From Falsiroseomonas sp044341625 (GTDB lineage Bacteria > Pseudomonadota > Alphaproteobacteria > Acetobacterales > Acetobacteraceae): a stretch of 22,665 nucleotides of DNA. The stretch is from assembly GCA_044341625.1 (NCBI GenBank), contig JBIIRI010000044.1:1-22665 (forward strand). Reading direction: 5' to 3'. The position numbers and the translations under genes were made by a program. Each line of letters begins with the position of its first letter. The stretch's first letter is position 1. Of the stretch, positions 7,788-15,147 are shown one piece after another. Under the pieces are notes generated by a model, which had not been told where the DNA came from, did not search any database, and saw nothing but the letters and a program-made list of their open reading frames with translations.

Positions 7788-8825
7788 TTATCTCCAGGCG
7801 GCGCGCTGCATGATCCGCAGCGCTTCCGGGCTGAGTTCCGCCATCCGCGCTGCGTTCAGCGGGTCCTGCTTGAACTCGCCGAGGCCGCGCAGGAACGCAT
7901 GCGGCTGGGCATCCGCCACCACCGGATATTCCATATTCCCATCCGCGAAGATCGACTGCGCCGCCGGGGAGGAAAGGTATTCCAGGAAGGCCTGCGCCGC
8001 CTCCCGGTTCGGCGCGGTGCGGACCACGCCTGCGCCCGAGATGTTCACATGCGCGCCCCGATCCCCCTGGTTCGGGAACAGCACCGCCATGCGCCCCGCG
8101 ATCTCCCGATCCTCGGCCCGGGCCGAACGATGCAGCAGGCCGAGGTAATAGGTGTTGGAGATCGCAAGCCGCCCCTGGCCCGCCGCCACCGCGCGGATCT
8201 GGTCCGTGTCGCCGCCCTGCGGCGGGCGTGACAGGTTGGCCGCGATGCCGCGCGCCCAGGCCTCCGTCGCCTCCGGCCCATTCGCCGCCAGCACGCTCGC
8301 CGTCCAGCCGATGGAATAGATGTTGGAGGAGGAGCGGGTGGAGACCATGCCGCGCAATTCCGGCTTCGCCAGATCCTCATACCGCGCGAGGCCGGCGGGC
8401 AGGCCGCGGTTGCGGTCATACATCACGACCCGCGCGCGGGATGAGAAGCCGTACCAGAACCCCTCCGGATCGCGCAGATGCGCGGGGATGCGGCTGTCGA
8501 GGGTGGGGGAGGCGACGCGCGCCAGCACGCCCGATTCCTTCGCCCGTGCCAGGCGCCCGGCATCGACGGTGACGAGGATATCGGCGGGGGAATTCGTGCC
8601 CTCGGCCCGGATGCGTTCCAGCAGCTGGTCCACATTCGCCTCGATCAGGCGGATGCGAACGCCGGTCTGGCGGGTGAAGCCGTCATACAACTCCCGATCC
8701 GTGTCGTAGTGGCGGGAGGAATAGATCGCGAGCGTCCGGTCCTGCGCCCGCAGTGCGGCGGGCGCGAAGAACGCGGCGCCGGTGGCGCCGAGGCTGGCCG
8801 AGAGAAGGCGGCGGCGTGTGGTCAT
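7788..8825 (-). CDS. Ferric-iron ABC transporter periplasmic binding protein (FutA/FbpA type)
   Basis: A 345-aa periplasmic receptor for Fe(III). A TAT-like leader (TTRRRLLSASLGATG, cleavage near LRAQD) precedes the mature start TLAIYSSRHYDTDRELY, the characteristic FutA-type opening with His39-Tyr40. The second iron-ligand region is SNTYYLG with Tyr226-Tyr227, matching the tyrosine pair of this family. Start 8825 follows a GGAGA ribosome site; a longer in-frame reading to 9131 would destroy the leader and run through the neighbouring promoter. No FbpB permease or FbpC ATPase gene lies nearby, so it is an orphan receptor or works with a transporter encoded elsewhere. A Fur-like palindrome lies about 76 bp upstream, consistent with iron repression. 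Confidence 0.92.
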   Translation of the reverse strand: MTTRRRLLSASLGATGAAFFAPAALRAQDRTLAIYSSRHYDTDRELYDGFTRQTGVRIRLIEANVDQLLERIRAEGTNSPADILVTVDAGRLARAKESGVLARVASPTLDSRIPAHLRDPEGFWYGFSSRARVVMYDRNRGLPAGLARYEDLAKPELRGMVSTRSSSNIYSIGWTASVLAANGPEATEAWARGIAANLSRPPQGGDTDQIRAVAAGQGRLAISNTYYLGLLHRSARAEDREIAGRMAVLFPNQGDRGAHVNISGAGVVRTAPNREAAQAFLEYLSSPAAQSIFADGNMEYPVVADAQPHAFLRGLGEFKQDPLNAARMAELSPEALRIMQRAAWR

Positions 8826-8900
8826 GGCTCGGTCTCCGTCTTGGCGCGGCGAGGGCTGTGATGCGACCCGGCCCCGCGCGGTGCAAGGGGAGTTAGCGCA

Positions 8901-8919
8901 ATTGCGAAGCATTCGCAAT
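8901..8919 (-). promoter_or_regulatory. Putative Fur-type operator upstream of the iron receptor
   Basis: A perfect 8-bp inverted repeat with a 3-base centre, ATTGCGAA-GCA-TTCGCAAT, lies 76 bases before the iron-receptor start. Read on the gene's strand it gives TTGCGAATGCTTCGCAATTG, resembling Fur-family boxes built from GCGAATG-like hexamers. The regulator is inferred from the iron receptor downstream, not proven. A second, smaller inverted repeat (CTTGC-TATG-GCAAG, 8946-8959) lies further upstream. Confidence 0.5.
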
Positions 8920-8982
8920 AGGGGATGGATGGCGCGCATGCGTGCCTTGCTATGGCAAGCAAAATATTCCCATGTTCCGCCC

Positions 8983-9618
8983 ATGGCCGACGATCCCCCC
9001 ACCCCGTCCAGCCCTGGCGCGCCGCATCCCTGGGCCCCGATGACCGATGCGGAATGGGCGGCGCTGGCGCTGTATGTGACGCACCGCCGGGGCCGCCCGC
9101 CGCGCGACCCGCGCCGGACCTGGGACGGCATCTTCTGGATCGCCTGTTCCGACCTGCCCTGGGCCGCGCTGCCGGCCGCGTTTGGCTATTACCGCACGCT
9201 ACATAGCGCGCTGATCCATGCCGGGCGGACGGGCGTGCTGGACCGGCTGCTGATCGCTGTGTCCGACCATGTGTTCGCGGAAGACGCGCTGGTGTCGCTG
9301 CGCTGGCGCGTGCAACGCGCGGTGCGCCGCGCGAGCCGCCAATTGGGCGCCGCGACGCTGTATCTGGCGCGCGACCTGGCCCTGACCGACGCGATCTATT
9401 GCGCGCCCGGGGACCTGCCCGCCTTCGCCCCCCCCGACGCCCCGCCGCGCGCCGCGCCGCCGCGCCCACCCGGCCTCAGCCGCCTACCCTACATCCCCCG
9501 CCGCGTGTTGCGCGGCCTGGACCCGCCCCGCGGCGCTTCCCGAGAGCCAAGGGCCGCGCCGGTGGAGCGCCCACCGGCACCGCGGCGGGCGAGCCAGGGC
9601 GGGAGGCGTGTGGGGTGA
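8983..9618 (+). CDS. Orphan IS5-type transposase N-terminal domain (DUF4096-like) protein
   Basis: A 211-aa reading frame whose residues 20-95 (MTDAEWAALALYV, RGRPPRDPRRTWDGIFWIA, DLPWAALPAAFGYYRTLHS, GVLDRLL) match the helix-turn-helix domain that starts IS5-family transposases. The DDE catalytic domain is absent. Instead there is an Arg/Ala helical stretch and a Pro/Arg-rich tail. No terminal inverted repeats or target duplications are evident, and the frame is intact, so it may be a domesticated DNA-binding protein rather than a fresh remnant. The start is unclear: ATG 8983 lacks a clear ribosome site, and ATG 8929 or 8938 sit near a GGGGA. It diverges from the iron receptor and converges on the LysR gene. 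Confidence 0.6.
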   Translation: MADDPPTPSSPGAPHPWAPMTDAEWAALALYVTHRRGRPPRDPRRTWDGIFWIACSDLPWAALPAAFGYYRTLHSALIHAGRTGVLDRLLIAVSDHVFAEDALVSLRWRVQRAVRRASRQLGAATLYLARDLALTDAIYCAPGDLPAFAPPDAPPRAAPPRPPGLSRLPYIPRRVLRGLDPPRGASREPRAAPVERPPAPRRASQGGRRVG

Positions 9619-9620
9619 GG

Positions 9621-9677
9621 GGCGGGGACTGCGCGGAGTGCAGCGATAGGCCTGCGGAACCGGCGATCAGTCCCGCC
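9621..9677. other. Long-range inverted repeat between convergent genes
   Basis: GGCGGGGACTG (9621-9631) is complementary to CAGTCCCGCC (9668-9677) with one bulged G. It spans the short gap between the IS5-like gene and the convergent LysR gene. The 36-base loop weakens it as a terminator, but it is the only structure seen there. Confidence 0.3.
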
Positions 9678-9726
9678 GGCGCAGGGCCAGCTTCACCCCG
9701 GCTGCGTGCCCCAGCCCGAACGGTCA

Positions 9727-10647
9727 TCACCCTCCGCTCGTCGCGGCGCGCGACGCCAGTGCCTTTGCCACTGCGCCGAACCGCGTGGCCGTTGCGGCGG
9801 TACCGGCCCTGCGAAGGATCAGGAGGATCGGCGCCACCAGCGGTCGCTTCGTGTCGATGGCTCGATAGGCAATCCCCGGAGGGGTGGCGTGCCGGATCGA
9901 GGCCGGGACGATCGAGGTTCCCAGGCCACTCGCAACCAGGCTCAGCGTCGCCGGCAGGCGCGGCGCCTCCTGCACAAGCGTGGGCGTGAAGCCGGCCTCT
10001 CGGCAGGCGGCCAGGATCGCGTCGTAGAGGCCGGGCCCCGATCTCCGGCGGTAGAGGACAAAGGGGTCCGACGAGAGGTCGGACAGCGGCAGGGGTGATC
10101 CGCCCTCCAGCGCGAGGCGATGCCCCGCCGGCAGGGCCGCCACCATCGGTTCCTCCAGCAACGGCTCGACCAGCAGGCCGGCCACATTGCCCACCGGAGA
10201 GCGCACGAAGGCCGCATCGAGACGTCCGACGAGCACCGCCTCCACGAGTTCCGCCGTTCCTGCCTCGTCCAGTTCCATCTGCACGCCGGGGCAGGTTTCC
10301 CGGTAATGGCGGATCGTGGCGGGCACGAAGGGGTGCAGCGCGGCCGAACTGGTGAAGCCGACGGCAAGCCGCCCTGCCTGCCCGCGCGCGGCGCGGCGCA
10401 CCGCGTCCTCCACCGCGGCTGCGCGGGCCAGCACGGCCCGCGCTTCCTCAAGCAGGGCCAGCCCCGCCGCCGTCGGCTCGACGCCACGCGGGCGCCGGAT
10501 GAGCAGTCGGCAGCCAAGCTGGGCCTCCAGCCCCTGCAGCAACCGGCTGAGTGGCGGCTGCTGCATCCCGAGTCGCTCGGCCGCGCGGGTGATGTGCCCG
10601 TCCTCGGCCACGGCGACGAAGGCCTGGAGGCGGCGCAACTCGATCAT
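9727..10647 (-). CDS. LysR-family transcriptional regulator
   Basis: A 306-aa LysR-type regulator of typical length. The N-terminal winged helix-turn-helix covers residues 1-60 (ELRRLQAFVAVAEDGHITRA, then GMQQPPLSRLLQGLEAQLG). A linker helix and a two-lobed effector domain follow (GRLAVGFTSSAALHPFVP at about 90). It reads away from the 89-aa protein and TauE/SafE exporter genes, the usual arrangement for a LysR protein and its target. A T-N11-A palindrome lies directly before its start codon, suggesting autoregulation together with control of the divergent genes. The ligand is unknown; a sulfur-containing or organic acid would fit the exporter, but that is inference. Confidence 0.93.
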   Translation of the reverse strand: MIELRRLQAFVAVAEDGHITRAAERLGMQQPPLSRLLQGLEAQLGCRLLIRRPRGVEPTAAGLALLEEARAVLARAAAVEDAVRRAARGQAGRLAVGFTSSAALHPFVPATIRHYRETCPGVQMELDEAGTAELVEAVLVGRLDAAFVRSPVGNVAGLLVEPLLEEPMVAALPAGHRLALEGGSPLPLSDLSSDPFVLYRRRSGPGLYDAILAACREAGFTPTLVQEAPRLPATLSLVASGLGTSIVPASIRHATPPGIAYRAIDTKRPLVAPILLILRRAGTAATATRFGAVAKALASRAATSGG

Positions 10648-10649
10648 CC

Positions 10650-10673
10650 CATACTCCCAAGGTATGCAGATAC
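10650..10673 (+). promoter_or_regulatory. Putative LysR operator (ATAC/GTAT half-sites)
   Basis: CATAC-N7-GTATG (10650-10666) contains ATAC-N7-GTAT, a classic LysR T-N11-A box. A third half-site, ATAC at 10670-10673, makes a second GTAT-N4-ATAC palindrome. The box starts 3 bases upstream of the LysR start codon and 71 bases before the divergent gene, so binding would block lysR and could activate the exporter operon. Confidence 0.6.
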
Positions 10674-10743
10674 GTCACCGAAGCGTCTGCCGGGCATGAA
10701 GGCAAGTGGCTATGTCGGTTTCAAACTGAGAGGAAACGCAGCC

Positions 10744-11013
10744 GTGTCAGAGCCCGCGACTCCGACCGTCGATCCATCCGCCCTGCTGCTGCTCCAATTC
10801 CTCGTCTGGGTGGACGCCCAGCCGCGCGCCTATGGGGAGACGATGTCCGCCTGGCGCACCTCCTGCCCCAGGCTGCCGGTGTGGGAGGACGCAACCGCCG
10901 AGGCTCTCATCCGGCTCGAGGCAGGCAACGGAACAAGGTTGGGCGATAGCCTGGTCGTGCTCACCGAGCGGGGGCGGGCGGCGCTGGCCGCGGCCAAGGC
11001 GCCGGGGCGGTGA
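10744..11013 (+). CDS. Small winged-helix-like hypothetical protein
   Basis: An 89-aa protein starting at a GTG preceded by a clear GAGGAAA ribosome site. No confident family match is recognised. The sequence (LLLLQFLVWVDAQPRAYGE, then CPRLPVWEDATAEAL) ends with VVLTERGRAALAAA, which resembles the final strand and helix of small winged-helix proteins. A DNA-binding or accessory role is possible but unproven. Its last codons overlap the GTG start of the TauE/SafE gene (GTGA), so the two are translationally coupled and probably functionally linked. Expression is likely controlled by the divergent LysR regulator. There are no signal peptide or membrane segments. Confidence 0.75.
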   Translation: MSEPATPTVDPSALLLLQFLVWVDAQPRAYGETMSAWRTSCPRLPVWEDATAEALIRLEAGNGTRLGDSLVVLTERGRAALAAAKAPGR

Positions 11014-11780
11014 GCCTGCTGCTCATGGCCGGCCTCTCGGCCGTGATGGTGGCGACGGCCTTCCTCTCGGGCGTCTTCGGCATGGCGGGCGGGATGGTGC
11101 TGGTCGGGGTCCTGCTCGTGCTCCTGCCGCTGCCGGCGGCGATGGCGCTGCATGCGGTGACGCAGATCGCCTCGAACCTCTGGCGCGCGGTGCTGTGGTG
11201 GCGCCACATCCGCTGGCTGGCGGCGCTGCCCTTCATCGGCGGTTTGCTGGTCGTGCTCGCGGCCTGGTCGTTGGTGGGCTGGGTGCCGGACAAGCCGGTC
11301 GCGCTGCTGATGCTCGGCCTGTCGCCCTTCGTGGTGCGCCTGCTGCCGCCAGCGCTGAAGCCCGACCCTGCCAGGGCCCGGGACGGCGTGGCCTGCGGCG
11401 CGGCATCGATGACGCTGATGCTGTTCACGGGCGTGTCGGGGCCCTTGGTCGATACCTTCTTCCTCGGTGGGCGGCTCGACCGGCGCGAGATCGTGGCGAC
11501 CAAGGCCGTGTGCCAGGTGGTCGGGCATGGGGCGAAGCTGGCCTATTTCGGCGCGATCATCGCCGACCCGGCGACGCTCGACCCGGTGATGGCGGTGCTG
11601 GCCGTGGCCTGCTCGATGGTCGGCACCACCGCCGCACGCCGCCTGCTGGATGCGATGACCGACGTGCAGTTCCGCCTCTGGGCGAACCGTCTGATCACCG
11701 TCATCGCCGGCTACTACATCATCCACGGGACGCTGCTGCTGATGGCTCCTGCCCTGCCGCATCTGGGCTGGGGGCAGTGA
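11010..11780 (+). CDS. TauE/SafE-family membrane exporter
   Basis: A 256-aa inner-membrane protein with seven or eight hydrophobic segments in the TauE/SafE (formerly DUF81) pattern. The opening GVFGMAGGMVLVGVLL and the HAVTQIASNLWRAVLWW region are typical, and the second half begins near DGVACGAASMTLMLFTGVSG, reflecting the internal duplication of the family. Members export sulfite, sulfonates or related anions, often under LysR control. The start is the GTG at 11010, overlapping the upstream stop; GTG is preferred over the internal ATG at 11025 because of the coupling. It converges on ribonuclease D, with a weak hairpin in the 71-bp gap. The substrate is not determined. Confidence 0.9.
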   Translation: MSLLLMAGLSAVMVATAFLSGVFGMAGGMVLVGVLLVLLPLPAAMALHAVTQIASNLWRAVLWWRHIRWLAALPFIGGLLVVLAAWSLVGWVPDKPVALLMLGLSPFVVRLLPPALKPDPARARDGVACGAASMTLMLFTGVSGPLVDTFFLGGRLDRREIVATKAVCQVVGHGAKLAYFGAIIADPATLDPVMAVLAVACSMVGTTAARRLLDAMTDVQFRLWANRLITVIAGYYIIHGTLLLMAPALPHLGWGQ

Positions 11781-11833
11781 TGTCCGCGTCAGGATGGCAC
11801 GGGGAGAGCCGGTCCGTGGCGTAGCCGCAGAAT

Positions 11834-11848
11834 CCCGATCCTTTCGGG
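11834..11848. terminator. Weak hairpin between convergent genes
   Basis: CCCGA (11834-11838) pairs with TCGGG (11844-11848) around a 5-base loop, between the convergent TauE/SafE exporter and ribonuclease D genes. Neither side has a U-tract. This could be a weak bidirectional terminator. Confidence 0.3.
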
Positions 11849-11851
11849 GTC

Positions 11852-13036
11852 CTACCCCGCCTCGATCACCCGCACCTTCCGCCCATCCACCCCCAGCGCG
11901 ATCCGCCCGGCCTTCAGCGCCAGCGCCGCTTCCCCGAACACCTCGCGCCGCCAGCCTTGCAGCGCCGGCAGGTCCGAATCCCCCGCCGCCAGGCGTTCCA
12001 GATCGTCGGAATTCGCCAGCAGCTTTGGCGCCACGTGATGCGCCTCGGATTGCGCGGCCAGCAGCACCTTCAGCAGCGCGACCAAGGCGGGGGAGGGGGG
12101 CGGGCCGGACCGCTCTCGCGCGGCCTCGGGCAGCGCGTCCTCGGGCAGGGCGCGGGCGTCGGCCAGCGCGGCCAGCAGGGACGCGCCGGATTTGCCCTTG
12201 GCGAAGCCCTCGCTGATCCCGCGCGCGCGGGCCAGCTCGGCGGGGTTTTGGGGGCCGGTCGCGGCAATCTCCAGCAGCGTCTCATCCTTCACCAGGCGCT
12301 GGCGGGGGATGTTCACGCGTTGCGCCTCCCGCTCCCGCCAGGCGCAGGCGGCGCGCAGCGCGCCGAGGAAGCGGCGATTGGTGCTGCGGGGCTTGAGGCG
12401 TTCCCACTGCACCTCGGGGTCGGCGATATAGGTGGCCGGGTCGGCCAGCGCCGCCATTTCCTCCGCCACCCAGGGGCTGCGGCCTTCGCGTTCCAGCCGG
12501 CTGGTGAGCCCCTCATAGATGCGGCGCAGATGGGTGACATCGGCCGCGGCATAGGCGATCTGCGCCGGGCTCAGCGGGCGGGCCGTCCAGTCCGAGAAGC
12601 GGTGCGCCTTGTCGATGGAGGCATTGGCCAGCGCGCGGGCCAGCCCGTCATAGCTCACCTGGTCGCCGAAGCCGGCCACCATGGCGGCGATCTGGGTGTC
12701 GTAGATCGGGGTCGGCACCGCGCCGAAGCGCAGCAGGAAGATCTCCACATCCTGCCGGGCGGCGTGGAACACCTTCACCACCCCGGGGTCGGCCAGCAGC
12801 GCGCCGAGCGGCGCGAGGTCCAGCCCCGGCGCCAGGGCATCGACCACCGCCACCTCCGCCTCGCCCCCCAATTGGACGACGCAGAGTTCGGGCCAATAGG
12901 TCCTCTCCCGCATGAATTCGGTGTCCACCGTCACGAAGGTCTCCTGGCGGAGCCTTTCGCACAGGGCGGCAAGCCCTTCGGAGGTCGTGATCAGATCGGG
13001 CGCGGCATCGGCGCCCGCCGGCGGGCGGCGGTTCAT
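11852..13036 (-). CDS. rnd: Ribonuclease D
   Basis: A 394-aa 3'-to-5' exoribonuclease for tRNA 3'-end maturation and RNA turnover. The DEDDy motifs are complete: VDTEFM (Asp38, Glu40), VFHAARQDVEIF, and YAAADVTHL. An HRDC domain follows at about residues 210-290 (ALRAACAWREREAQRVNIPR, then LVKDETLLEIA), with the usual Rnd C-terminal region beyond. The length fits the family. The ATG at 13036 is the only plausible start, because the next ATG lies inside motif I and no GTG or TTG intervenes. There is no Shine-Dalgarno sequence: the place where it should be is occupied by the first hairpin of repeat copy B, whose stem ends only 8 bases from the start codon. Confidence 0.95.
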   Translation of the reverse strand: MNRRPPAGADAAPDLITTSEGLAALCERLRQETFVTVDTEFMRERTYWPELCVVQLGGEAEVAVVDALAPGLDLAPLGALLADPGVVKVFHAARQDVEIFLLRFGAVPTPIYDTQIAAMVAGFGDQVSYDGLARALANASIDKAHRFSDWTARPLSPAQIAYAAADVTHLRRIYEGLTSRLEREGRSPWVAEEMAALADPATYIADPEVQWERLKPRSTNRRFLGALRAACAWREREAQRVNIPRQRLVKDETLLEIAATGPQNPAELARARGISEGFAKGKSGASLLAALADARALPEDALPEAARERSGPPPSPALVALLKVLLAAQSEAHHVAPKLLANSDDLERLAAGDSDLPALQGWRREVFGEAALALKAGRIALGVDGRKVRVIEAG

Positions 13037-13043
13037 ATCCAGC

Positions 13044-13155
13044 GCACGAAGGCGCAGCCTTCGTGACCCTCAAACGCCGGGCGGGCCGCATCCGCGGCCC
13101 TTGGCTTCGCGGCACAAGCCGCGGCCGCCATTCGGCGGCTCGGCCCTTCGGGCCG
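13044..13155 (+). repeat. Five-hairpin structured intergenic element, copy B
   Basis: Same architecture and orientation as the element at 7645: H1 CACGAAGGC/GCCTTCGTG (13045-13065, loop GCA), H2 GGCCGC/GCGGCC (13084-13099, loop ATCC), H3 GCGGC/GCCGC (13109-13122), H4 GCCGCC/GGCGGC (13124-13139, loop ATTC), H5 CGGCCC/GGGCCG (13141-13155). The linkers are CCCTCAAACGCCGGGCG and CTTGGCTTC. H2 has G-C where copy A has T-A, H3 has G-C for C-G, and H4 has C-G for G-C. This copy lies between the divergent ribonuclease D and aspS genes, against the rnd start codon. Confidence 0.85.
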
Positions 13156-13302
13156 CAGGTCGAAACCTTGTGCGCTGGGTATCATGCTGGGGGTTTAGAC
13201 CTCGCGATCCGGGCCGGGAAGCCGTCCCGCATGCGGCATGGCTTGACTTTGGGGTGGCGCGGGGGCGTTTTCGCCTCTCTTTCAGGCACTCCGGGACATC
13301 TC

Positions 13303-15117
13303 ATGCACGCTTACCGCACCCATACCTGCGGCGCCCTTCGTGCCGCCGATGCGGGCCAGACCGTCCGGCTCTCCGGCTGGGTGCACCGCAAGCGCGACCA
13401 TGGCGGGCTGCTGTTCGTCGATCTGCGCGATCATTACGGCCTGACCCAATGCGTCGTGGCGCAGGGCTCGGCGAGCTTCCAGACCCTCGATTCCATCCGC
13501 CCCGAAAGCGTGGTGACGGTGACCGGGGAAGTCGTGCCGCGGGAAGCCGGGACGGTGAACGCGAAGCTCCCGACCGGGGAGATCGAGCTGCGCGTGCGTG
13601 AGGTCTCGGTGCAATCCTCGGCCGAGGTGCTGCCGATCCAGGTCGCGGGCGAACAGGAATTCCCCGAGGATCTGCGCCTGCGCTACCGCTTCCTCGACCT
13701 GCGGCGGGAAAAGCAGCAGCGGAATTTGATGCTCCGCAGCGCCGTCATCGCCTCCATCCGGCGGCGGATGATCGACCAGGGGTTCCGGGAGTTCCAGACG
13801 CCGATCCTGACGGCATCCAGCCCGGAAGGCGCGCGGGACTTCCTGGTCCCCGCGCGGCTGCATCCGGGCAAGTTCTACGCGCTGCCGCAGGCGCCGCAGC
13901 AGTTCAAGCAGCTGGCGATGGTCGCGGGCTTCGACCGCTATTTCCAGATCGCCCCCTGCTTCCGGGATGAGGCGTCCCGCGCCGACCGCAGCCCCGGCGA
14001 ATTCTACCAGCTCGACTTCGAGATGAGCTTCGTGACGCAGGAAGACGTCTTCGCGGCGATCGAGCCGGTGCTGGCGGGCGTGTTCGAGGAATTCCGGGAT
14101 TTCTCCGGCACGAAGCGCGCCGTGACGCCCTATCCCTTCCCGCGCATCCCGTATGAGACGTCGATGCTGGAATTCGGCTCGGACAAGCCGGATCTCAGGA
14201 ACCCGATCCGGATCCGCGACGTGACCTCGCATTTCGCGGGCGGCAGCTTCGGGCTGTTCGCGAAGATCGCGGCATCCGGCGGCGTGGTGCGGGCCATCCC
14301 GGCGCCGGGCGCGGGCGCCAATCCGCGCGGCTTCTTCGACAAGCTGAACGACTGGGCGCGCGAACAGGGCGCGGGCGGGCTCGGCTACATCACCTTCAAT
14401 GGCGGGCAGGCGGGCGGGCCGATCGCCAAGAACCTGGAAGCGGATCGCGTGGCCGCGCTGAAGGCCGCCTGCGGGCTGGGTGACAACGACGCCGTCTTCT
14501 TCGCCGCCGGCAAGAAGGACGAAGCCGCGAAGCTCGCGGGCCAGGCGCGAACCAGACTCGGCAATGAACTGGGCCTTATCGAGAAAGATTCTTACCGATT
14601 CTGCTGGGTCACCGATTTCCCCATGTATGAGCTGAACGAGGAAACCGGGCAGATCGACTTCAGCCACAACCCCTTCAGCATGCCCCAGGGCGAGCTGGAG
14701 GCGCTGAACACCATGAACCCGCTCGACATCAAGGCGTACCAGTACGACATCGTCTGCAACGGCATCGAACTCAGCAGCGGCGCCATCCGCAACCACCGCC
14801 CCGACATCATGCTCCGCGCGTTTGAGATCGCGGGCTATGGGGCAGAGGTGGTGGAGGCGCGCTTCGGCGGCATGCTGAACGCCTTCCGCTACGGCGCCCC
14901 CCCCCATGGCGGCTCCGCCCCCGGCATCGACCGCATCGTCATGCTGCTCGCCGACGAACCAAATATTCGCGAAGTCATTCTGTTCCCGATGAATCAACAG
15001 GCGGAAGACCTGATGATGGGCGCGCCCGCGGCGGTGGAACCGGCGCGGCTCAAGGAATTGTCGATCAAGCTCGATCTGCCCCCCGCCAAGGGTGCAGCCG
15101 GGCCGAAGGCTTCCTAG
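13303..15117 (+). CDS. aspS: Aspartyl-tRNA synthetase, probably non-discriminating (Asp/Asn)
   Basis: A 604-aa class II aminoacyl-tRNA synthetase of bacterial AspRS length. An OB-fold anticodon domain spans residues 1-105, then come the catalytic core with a GAD insert and a C-terminal extension. Motif 2 is FRDEASRADRSPGEFYQLDF (from 220) and motif 3 is GSAPGIDRIVML (from 537). The anticodon domain reads HRKRDHGG: His33 is the residue known from Pseudomonas AspRS (His31) to mark non-discriminating enzymes, whereas E. coli has Leu. It probably also charges tRNA-Asn with Asp for GatCAB amidation; this is inferred from that residue and from usual alphaproteobacterial biology. ATG 13303 fits the family N-terminus; longer frames cross the repeat. 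Confidence 0.97.
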   Translation: MHAYRTHTCGALRAADAGQTVRLSGWVHRKRDHGGLLFVDLRDHYGLTQCVVAQGSASFQTLDSIRPESVVTVTGEVVPREAGTVNAKLPTGEIELRVREVSVQSSAEVLPIQVAGEQEFPEDLRLRYRFLDLRREKQQRNLMLRSAVIASIRRRMIDQGFREFQTPILTASSPEGARDFLVPARLHPGKFYALPQAPQQFKQLAMVAGFDRYFQIAPCFRDEASRADRSPGEFYQLDFEMSFVTQEDVFAAIEPVLAGVFEEFRDFSGTKRAVTPYPFPRIPYETSMLEFGSDKPDLRNPIRIRDVTSHFAGGSFGLFAKIAASGGVVRAIPAPGAGANPRGFFDKLNDWAREQGAGGLGYITFNGGQAGGPIAKNLEADRVAALKAACGLGDNDAVFFAAGKKDEAAKLAGQARTRLGNELGLIEKDSYRFCWVTDFPMYELNEETGQIDFSHNPFSMPQGELEALNTMNPLDIKAYQYDIVCNGIELSSGAIRNHRPDIMLRAFEIAGYGAEVVEARFGGMLNAFRYGAPPHGGSAPGIDRIVMLLADEPNIREVILFPMNQQAEDLMMGAPAAVEPARLKELSIKLDLPPAKGAAGPKAS

Positions 15118-15147
15118 ATCCTGTCGATGCAACCAGCCGGAGCCGCC

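Noticed and set aside
13243..13271. TTGACT (13243-13248) upstream of aspS as a -35 box
   Set aside because: The hexamer is good, but 16-18 bases downstream there is only CGTTTT-like sequence, so no convincing -10 box could be assigned.
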